From CAXBMB01 sp052078155 (GTDB lineage Bacteria > Pseudomonadota > Alphaproteobacteria > Kiloniellales > DSM-21159), in contig JBQJBP010000001.1 of the NCBI GenBank assembly GCA_052078155.1, positions 1,550,001 through 1,614,000 on the forward strand: a DNA stretch of 64,000 nucleotides, written 5' to 3'. A program made the translations under genes and the position numbers. The notes below the pieces were generated by a model. That model was not told the origin of the DNA, did no database searches, and saw nothing but the letters and a program-made list of their open reading frames with translations. Below, one piece after another: positions 58,402-64,000 of the stretch (the first letter of the stretch is position 1; each line of letters begins with the position of its first letter).

Positions 58402-58905
58402 ATGACCGCAACGACGCCCTCGAAAACGACAGACCTTCGCCTCGTGCCGCTGCAGGAGGTTCGCTGGGCCCTGCCTGAGGTCGCCAGCTGGATCTTTGAA
58501 CAGTGGTACAGTGTCTACAAAACAAAGACCCAGGCGGATGTGGAAAAGCTGTTGGAAGAGAGTTGCAGGACACCTGCGGTGCCAAGCACCCTTGTGGCTG
58601 TTTCAGAAACAGACGGGGGCCAGGTCGCTCTGGGCACCGCCTCACTGCTGGCTCAGGACATGGACAGCCATCCGGAACTGAGCCCCTGGCTGGCCGATGT
58701 CTTTGTCAAACCGGAGGCTCGAGGCCAGGGCATTGCCAGATTGTTGGTGCGCGGCATTGAAGCTCTCGCCAAAGAACAGGGACTTACCCGCCTTTATCTT
58801 TTCACCCCGGACCAGCAGGGCCTCTATGCGAAACTGGGCTGGCATCTGATGGCGACCGAACTCTACCGTGGCACAGAGAATCACGTGATGAGCCGGGACC
58901 TCTGA
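58402..58905 (+). CDS. GNAT family N-acetyltransferase
   Basis: A 167-residue acetyl-CoA-dependent acyltransferase. Motif A is seen as DVFVKPEARGQGIARLLVRG with the Gln/Arg-x-x-Gly acetyl-CoA loop (RGQGIA), followed by EALAKEQGLTRLYLFTPDQQ and LYAKLGWHLM, the usual C-terminal part. ATG 58402 has AAGGAAGA upstream. The acceptor (amino acid, polyamine, antibiotic or protein) is not deducible. It is flanked by two related palindromes and appears to stand alone. Confidence 0.87.
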   Translation: MTATTPSKTTDLRLVPLQEVRWALPEVASWIFEQWYSVYKTKTQADVEKLLEESCRTPAVPSTLVAVSETDGGQVALGTASLLAQDMDSHPELSPWLADVFVKPEARGQGIARLLVRGIEALAKEQGLTRLYLFTPDQQGLYAKLGWHLMATELYRGTENHVMSRDL

Positions 58906-59004
58906 AACGATCACGCCCTGCCCCACCGAAAAGAGTGTCACGCGTCACCGGTTGTCTGCTCGCCAAGCTCCTTAAGCCGACCCGACTCTCAAACCAGGCT
59001 CAAA

Positions 59005-59019
59005 CGACTTTCAAAGTCG
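59005..59019. promoter_or_regulatory. palindrome CGACTTT-C-AAAGTCG
   Basis: A perfect 7+1+7 inverted repeat about 170 bases before ydbH. Its half-site AAAGTCG is the same as in the palindrome at 58207, but arranged the other way round. Confidence 0.3.
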
Positions 59020-59186
59020 CCTTTTGGTCCTTCTGATCTCACCGGTTCTGTCAGGCTGACGCCAACATTGAGACGCGTGTTCCCACGGATATTGAGATCA
59101 GAGTATCAGCATCTTTGCCCTGACGCCTTTCCTTTATCAGGCTCTGCCTCTTTATCTTTGGTCGCGCTCTACGGCAGACTGTCGCC

Positions 59187-62100
59187 ATGACAGACAAAGG
59201 CCCTAAACGCAGACGGACTTTGCAACTGGCAATAGGAGCCCTCCTGTTGCTGGTGCTTTTGCCTGTCCTGGCCTATGGGCTGCGCGTTCCTCTGGCCAAT
59301 TGGGCCATTTCCCTGTTGCTGGCAGAGCGTGAAATCGAGGGCCATCTGCGGGTTGAGAGGCTGGACATCGATGGATTGGAGGTCAGCACCATTGCCCTAC
59401 CCGGCCTGGAGGTCGACAGCCTTTCCGCCCAATGGCTGGTCACCCCCTGGCCCCCGGCTTTTCAACTGCTGGCGGTTGAGGTTCAAAAGCCCAAAGTCAC
59501 CCTTACCCTGGACAAAGCCCCTCTCTGGCCCTTGCAGGCCTACCTTCCTGCCAGTTCCCCTGCCCAGGACCCGTCCCCTTCTCTGTGGGATCAGTTGCCT
59601 CTGCTGCCGCCCCTTACCATCTCGTCCGGTGAGGTTCTGCTGATTTCAAGTGACGAGCAGGCCACAGTTACACTGGAAACAGCCATCACCGGGGCCGCCA
59701 GCAGCCCCAGGCAAGTTACGGCTGAGGCTGACCTCAAAGGGTTTGGTCTCAACGGTCAGGGGAAACTCAGCCTGGACCTGCAGAACAATCAGCCGACAAA
59801 GGCCACTTTCTGGCTGGAAGCCCAGCACGCGCCCCGCTCCCCGCTGCCAGCTTCTGACCTGCGCCTGAAAAGCGAGCTTGATGTCAAACCGCAGTCCCTC
59901 AAGATCACGGGCAGCGGCAAAGGCCAGCTGGACAGTCGGGGCCTTGGCACGCTTGCACAGAAAGTGCCGCAACTGGCAGGGCTGCTTATGCACATCCTGC
60001 CGGAAACGGCCCAGGGAGCCCTCACCCTGTCGCTGGATGGGTCAGGCACCTGGGCCCTTGAGGAAAATCTCAAGCTCGCGGATCCGCAACCAGAGGCCCT
60101 GGACCTGAGCATCGACGTCTCCAGCCAGGCCCTGACCTGGCCGGGTTTTGTGACAGGCGCAGATGCCTCCTGGGCCGGACAGCTGACAAAGACTGCTGAG
60201 GTAGACGGATACCTCTGGCGGCCCAGCAAGGATTTGACCTTCTCCGCACAAGAAACGGAAGGGCGCCTTTTTCCGGAAGAAATCCGCACCCGCCTGCCGC
60301 AAGGCTTCTTTGTCCGGCAAGGGGTCACCCTGGCCCTGTCTCAATTGCTGCTGGACAAAGCCGCCAAGAGAGCCCGGTTCGACAACCTGAACCTTCTGGC
60401 CAGCGACGGGGCGGGTGACCGCCTGGCCCTGTCAGGAAGCGCCAGTCTGGATTTATCACAGGATCTTTGGGCCGATGCGGATCTGAAAGGACAAGTGCAC
60501 CTGCCCGCCCCCTGGCCCGGACTGACGGATCTGTCTTTGGATCTGGCAGGTCAATTCCATCACGACCAGCACGGCAGCCTGCTGGAACTTCGCCAACTGG
60601 ATCATCTGACAGTAACCAGCGACCCCGCGCACTGGCCGGAGCAGCTGGCCCAGCTGAACCAGGTTCTGGATCAATTTTCGCTTGGCGATCAACCTTTTCC
60701 CCTGTCGCTGACGGCCAGTTCCCCGTCCGGATCGGAGCCTTTGCTCAAGCTCTTTTTAGAACCGGACAGTTTCAGCTTCAGCAGCCAGGCAAACGTTCTG
60801 CTGAGCAGTCCACTTTGGCAAAACCTGGATCTGAGTTTTCAGGCCAACGGCGACAAAACAGCTGATGGAGACCTGCTGCTCGACTTTCCCGCCCTTCAGG
60901 TGCACAGCACCGCCCTGCAAAGCCCCTATGGAAGCGCAGATGTCTCTGTGACCGGATCGGCCAGTTATCTCTCTGACTTTTTTACCGGAGACCTCAAGGC
61001 TGAGCTAACATCAGATCAGCTCACCCTGCCCCAGGGGACCGCCCGCTCCGTCAAACTGGATCTGCCTGTCTCTGCCTCTGGCAGTCTGCAGGAGGTCTTC
61101 TGGCACACCGGGCAGGCCACCCTGGCTCTAAAGGACCTGAAAGCCGCCAATCAAGTCCGGATCAGCCCCGTCTTGCTGACCCTGCAGGAAGGAAGCGGCC
61201 GGATCGCCGGCATGAGCCTGACCAGCGACCTGCAGGTGGCTCTGGCCCCCAGTACCATCCGACACCCCAGCCAGACCCTGGAGCTGGGGGCGGGACAGGC
61301 CAAATTTCATCTGGCCAGTCAGGAAGAGGGAGAGGCCCGCGTCTCCTTCAGCCAAGCGCAGGCAACAGAAGCTCAGATCCAGATCACCAGCCCCTCTTTC
61401 ACCCTCAGCCGCAATGACAGCGGGGCTTTAGTGATGAACCTGACAGAAGCACAGCTGCAAGACCTCTCTTCCCCATCGAGGTTTCCGAAGCTCCATCTTT
61501 CAGGCAAGACCGAGTTGACCGGCGACACACTCTTTCTATCGCTGGACGGACGCCTGCCACAGGCCGACGACACCCCGTTCAACCTGCTTGCCGATTACCA
61601 GCTGGACAGAAAAAAAGGCACGACAAGTTTTGACCTGCAGAACCTGATTTTCGATCCAGGCTTGCAGCCCGGTGACCTGCACCCTTTGCTGGCATCGCTG
61701 AGCGAGGTTGAAGGAAGCCTGTCACTTGCCGGAACGGCCGAGATTTCACCCGATGGCTTGGGAGACAGTCAGGCAGAAATCACCCTGCAGCTGGATGAAG
61801 CCACCACCCCCTATGGGCAGATCAGCGATCTTTCGGTGCCGCTGGTTCTGACCTCCCTCTGGCCACTGGAAAGCGCCCCTGATCAGGCAATCACCTTGGA
61901 TCGCTTTGGCCAGGAACTGGCCCTGGAAGACCTGTTCCTCAGGTATCACCTGACCCGTCAGCCCAGTGGGGAAAGCCCTCTGCCGGTTCTTTCGGTTGCG
62001 GAAGCCAGGATGAGACTGTTGGGTGGCCAGCTGAACCTTGGCCCCGGCGATTTCAATCCTCTGGATGAAAACCAGAGTCTGCTGCTGACGGCTGAAGATC

Positions 62101-62546
62101 TGGATCTGGTCACCGTGCTGTCGCTGATCAGCAAAGAGGGGCTGACCGGCACCGGGGACCTGGAAGGCCGCATCCCCCTGGAACTGCGCAATGGTGATAT
62201 CGTGATAGACGGTGCGCATCTGCGGGCAGAGCGCCCGGGACGCCTGGCTTTTTCCTCCCCCCCTACAGATCAGGCGCTCAGCACCGGGGGCGATCATGTC
62301 CAGTTGCTGCTCAGTGCTCTGGAGAACTTCCATTACACGGACCTGCTGCTGGAACTGGATAAAGCCCCGGACGGCCAGAGCCGCGTTCTGTTGAAGATGG
62401 AAGGCAGCAACCCGGACCTTTATGACGGCTATCCCTTCTCCCTCAATCTCAACCTGGAAACCGCAGCAGCGCCCTTGCTGTCGGCGCTGGCAACCGGCTC
62501 CAGCCTCTATGACGAAATGATCAAAAGAGCCGTCCAAAACCGCTGA
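59187..62546 (+). CDS. ydbH: YdbH-family AsmA-like intermembrane lipid-transport protein
   Basis: A 1119-residue protein with one N-terminal membrane anchor (LAIGALLLLVLLPVLAYGL, about 12-32) and a very long beta-rich periplasmic part, as in AsmA-like bridge proteins. The C-terminal region, with SLLLTAEDLDLVTVLSLISK, GTGDLEGRIPLELRNGDIVI and RPGRLAFSSPP, matches the YdbH dicarboxylate-transport-like domain. In E. coli YdbH works redundantly with YhdP and TamB to move phospholipids to the outer membrane and needs YnbE and YdbL, whose homologues follow here. It is clearly longer than the E. coli protein (about 880 residues). Confidence 0.85.
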   Translation: MTDKGPKRRRTLQLAIGALLLLVLLPVLAYGLRVPLANWAISLLLAEREIEGHLRVERLDIDGLEVSTIALPGLEVDSLSAQWLVTPWPPAFQLLAVEVQKPKVTLTLDKAPLWPLQAYLPASSPAQDPSPSLWDQLPLLPPLTISSGEVLLISSDEQATVTLETAITGAASSPRQVTAEADLKGFGLNGQGKLSLDLQNNQPTKATFWLEAQHAPRSPLPASDLRLKSELDVKPQSLKITGSGKGQLDSRGLGTLAQKVPQLAGLLMHILPETAQGALTLSLDGSGTWALEENLKLADPQPEALDLSIDVSSQALTWPGFVTGADASWAGQLTKTAEVDGYLWRPSKDLTFSAQETEGRLFPEEIRTRLPQGFFVRQGVTLALSQLLLDKAAKRARFDNLNLLASDGAGDRLALSGSASLDLSQDLWADADLKGQVHLPAPWPGLTDLSLDLAGQFHHDQHGSLLELRQLDHLTVTSDPAHWPEQLAQLNQVLDQFSLGDQPFPLSLTASSPSGSEPLLKLFLEPDSFSFSSQANVLLSSPLWQNLDLSFQANGDKTADGDLLLDFPALQVHSTALQSPYGSADVSVTGSASYLSDFFTGDLKAELTSDQLTLPQGTARSVKLDLPVSASGSLQEVFWHTGQATLALKDLKAANQVRISPVLLTLQEGSGRIAGMSLTSDLQVALAPSTIRHPSQTLELGAGQAKFHLASQEEGEARVSFSQAQATEAQIQITSPSFTLSRNDSGALVMNLTEAQLQDLSSPSRFPKLHLSGKTELTGDTLFLSLDGRLPQADDTPFNLLADYQLDRKKGTTSFDLQNLIFDPGLQPGDLHPLLASLSEVEGSLSLAGTAEISPDGLGDSQAEITLQLDEATTPYGQISDLSVPLVLTSLWPLESAPDQAITLDRFGQELALEDLFLRYHLTRQPSGESPLPVLSVAEARMRLLGGQLNLGPGDFNPLDENQSLLLTAEDLDLVTVLSLISKEGLTGTGDLEGRIPLELRNGDIVIDGAHLRAERPGRLAFSSPPTDQALSTGGDHVQLLLSALENFHYTDLLLELDKAPDGQSRVLLKMEGSNPDLYDGYPFSLNLNLETAAAPLLSALATGSSLYDEMIKRAVQNR

Positions 62547-62610
62547 CTATCACTCTGCCCTCTTTTCGACACCTTTAGCCTGCTTGTTAACAAGCAGCTG
62601 ACTCTCGGCT

Positions 62611-62676
62611 TTAGAGGATGATTCATGCTTCAAGTGTTATCACGTAGTGATTCCACTTAATGCGATTTGACTCTAA
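62611..62676. repeat. rearranged copy of the dispersed element between ydbH and ynbE
   Basis: TTAGAGGATGATTCATGCTTCAAGTG-type sequence joins the R-half start (AGAGGATGATTCA) directly to an L half in reverse order (GTTATCACGTAGTGATTCCA, TGCGATTTGACTCTAA). It interrupts an otherwise continuous three-gene set. Confidence 0.8.
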
Positions 62677-62774
62677 GGGATTCTCTTTCTGCGAAAGCTG
62701 ATCTAAACTGACGCCGACTTTTTCAAGTGATGGACTTCCAGGTGATGGACTTCTCAGGTGACGGACAAGGTTCG

Positions 62775-62972
62775 ATGAACAAGCTGATGCTTGGCCCCGC
62801 ATTAGTACTGCTGGCCGCTGTGGCCCTGTCCGGCTGTCAGCCAACGGTGAAGGTGGAAGCCCCCAGCGAGCCCATCACCATCAATCTGAACATCAAACTG
62901 GAAGCTGATGTCCGTATTCGCCTGGAAGAACAGGCCCAGGAAGACATCGAACAGCTGGACAACATCTTCTAA
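62775..62972 (+). CDS. ynbE: YnbE-family lipoprotein
   Basis: A 65-residue outer-membrane lipoprotein. The lipobox is ALSGC (acylated Cys at about residue 21). The mature part, QPTVKVEAPSEPITINLNIK and LEADVRIRLEEQAQEDIEQL, is highly typical of YnbE, which extends the YdbH beta-sheet to the outer membrane. The ATG at 62775 is used because the frame upstream lacks a signal peptide start. It lies between ydbH and ydbL, as in E. coli. Confidence 0.86.
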   Translation: MNKLMLGPALVLLAAVALSGCQPTVKVEAPSEPITINLNIKLEADVRIRLEEQAQEDIEQLDNIF

Positions 62973-62990
62973 AGGCAAGAGAGCAGATTT

Positions 62991-63347
62991 ATGACCGCAC
63001 AGCTTTTCACCCGTCGCCGTTTTCTTGCTTTTGGCCTGACGGTTTCTGCCGGACTGGTTCTGGCCAGCTCTTTGTCTGCACCGGCCTTTGCCCAATCCGC
63101 CGACAACCTGCGCAGTTCCGGTCAGGCCGGGGAGCGGTTTGACGGATACATGGAAGCCCGCGACGGCAGCGCCAAAGCAGCGGTCGCCAAGATCAATCAG
63201 CAGCGCAAAGCCGTGTATGAGAAACGCGCCAAGCAACAGGGCGTGTCAGTGGATCAGGTTGGCAAAGTCTACGCAGAACAGATCTTCAACAAACTGCCCA
63301 AAGGCGCTTGGTTCAAACAAGCCAATGGCCAGTGGATTCAGAAGTAA
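62991..63347 (+). CDS. ydbL: YdbL family protein (DUF1318)
   Basis: A 118-residue periplasmic protein. The signal peptide starts with TRRRFLAFGLTVSAGLVLAS, which has a twin-arginine look, and is cut after APAFA. The mature part contains VGERF-like AGERFDGYMEARDGSAKA and INQQRKAVYEKRAKQQGVSV, the DUF1318 pattern. YdbL acts as a chaperone-like helper that limits YnbE self-assembly so that it joins YdbH. It follows ynbE by 18 bases. Confidence 0.87.
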   Translation: MTAQLFTRRRFLAFGLTVSAGLVLASSLSAPAFAQSADNLRSSGQAGERFDGYMEARDGSAKAAVAKINQQRKAVYEKRAKQQGVSVDQVGKVYAEQIFNKLPKGAWFKQANGQWIQK

Positions 63348-63546
63348 GCCTTAACGCGGACTTCCCTCACCAGCAGATTGATAAGCTGCCTATCACGACG
63401 CCCTGACCACACTGGTTCTGCATTGAGTGTGCAGAGAATCAGGCCCTTTCCTGGGACTTGTCCCTGCTTGAGTTGTCGCGGCGGCTCTGGAGGCTTGTTC
63501 AAGACACAAGTGGAGCGCGAGGCGCTTCTGCTTCTGTCGATCACCC

Positions 63547-63687
63547 TCTAGAGCATGATCGGTTTAGTTAGAAGCGCTTGCGCTTGAAACTAAACCGTGA
63601 ATCATCCTTTAACATGTTGAAAAGAGGCAAATTCACGATTTAAGCGTTATCACGTAGTGATTCCACTTAAACCGATTTGACTCTAGG
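63547..63687. repeat. dispersed palindromic element, full copy (R-L orientation)
   Basis: The best R palindrome of the window is here: an 18-base arm at 63560-63577 (CGGTTTAGTTAGAAGCGC) pairs with 63580-63597 with two mismatches around TT. The L half ends ACCGATTTGACTCTAG, and its CTAG provides the TAG stop of the gene reading in from the right edge. The 200 bases between ydbL and this copy show no gene. Confidence 0.9.
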
Positions 63688-64000
63688 GCAGCAGCACGAA
63701 GTTTCCAACGTGCCTCTTTTCCAGAAACTCCGCCTGAGCAGCGGCAATCTGCGCCAAAGGGAAGGTCTTGGCCAACAACGGCCTGATTTCCCCCCGTTCA
63801 ATGTAGGAAATCAGGTTTGGAAAGACCGGTGCATCCCAGCCGGTGCAGCCGATGAGGGTCAGGTCCTTCAGGTAGAAGCTGCGCATATCCAAGGTAACGA
63901 GAGGGCCGCCAATGGCCCCGGATGATACGTAGCGCCCGCGCCGCTTCATCACCTCCAGCATCTGGGGGAACGCCGCACCTGCCACGTTATCAACCACCAC
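63683..64000 (-). CDS. zinc-binding dehydrogenase / quinone oxidoreductase (MDR), C-terminal part only
   Basis: The gene runs off the right edge; 105 C-terminal residues are visible. VVDNVAGAAFPQMLEVMKRR and GRYVSSGAIGGPLVTLDMRS are the end of the MDR Rossmann domain, and SYIERGEIRPLLAKTFPLAQ then AQAEFLEKRHVGNFVLLP is the family C-terminus. Similar proteins reduce quinones or enones with NADPH. The TAG stop codon lies in an element copy, so the original C-terminus may have been altered by its insertion. Confidence 0.87.
   Translation of the reverse strand: MVVDNVAGAAFPQMLEVMKRRGRYVSSGAIGGPLVTLDMRSFYLKDLTLIGCTGWDAPVFPNLISYIERGEIRPLLAKTFPLAQIAAAQAEFLEKRHVGNFVLLP

Overview
The window is a gene-dense piece (roughly 57-60% GC by eye) of an alphaproteobacterial chromosome. 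The pca/pob layout with a LysR-type PcaQ, the BetI-type TetR regulators, the DmdA-AcuI pair, the TRAP and PotFGHI-type transporters and the non-pyrrolysine MttB homologue together suggest a marine or saline heterotroph, possibly near Rhodospirillales/Kiloniellales. That placement is an inference; no rRNA or tRNA gene was seen and no CRISPR, phage or transposase gene was found.

Layout. 0-4 kb: end of an M24 peptidase, an SDR, a hypothetical protein, a DMT exporter and a LysR regulator. 4-22 kb: a large island for an N-methylated amine: BetI-like TetR facing an MttB-family methyltransferase across a clear operator/promoter; a trimethylamine-dehydrogenase-like flavoprotein with a Rieske oxygenase; a second BetI-like TetR; a PotFGHI-type ABC importer; a class III aminotransferase; two tandem FAD oxidoreductases and a GcvT-like protein. 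A plausible flow is import, oxidative or transfer demethylation, capture of C1 units on tetrahydrofolate, and transamination of the remaining primary amine. The true substrate is unknown. 22-28 kb: exporter, MFS and GFA genes, then dmdA-acuI (DMSP demethylation and acryloyl-CoA reduction) facing a LysR regulator. 28-33 kb: a small MarR-controlled membrane methyltransferase unit, a bicupin, GST with its TetR, and a DUF3012-type lipoprotein.

33-36 kb: ECF sigma factor, anti-sigma factor, Tat-exported molybdenum sulfite-dehydrogenase-like enzyme and a small cytochrome c. 36-45 kb: enoyl-CoA hydratase family, Lrp and LysR regulators, class II aldolase, and sbcCD. 45-58 kb: 4-hydroxybenzoate/protocatechuate degradation (pobA with an AraC regulator; pcaDCHG, pcaF, pcaB; pcaQ) with a TRAP transporter next door; pcaI/pcaJ are not in the window. 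58-64 kb: a GNAT enzyme, the ydbH-ynbE-ydbL intermembrane lipid-transport set and a truncated oxidoreductase.

A family of intergenic palindromic elements (full length about 135-140 bp, built of two halves called L and R here) recurs at least a dozen times in both orientations. Several copies abut or supply the stop codon of a neighbouring gene, and others lie between genes that would otherwise form one operon. This is the most striking non-coding feature. Start codons were chosen by ribosome-binding sites and by where family similarity begins; function calls rest on motifs recognised by eye, without database searches.
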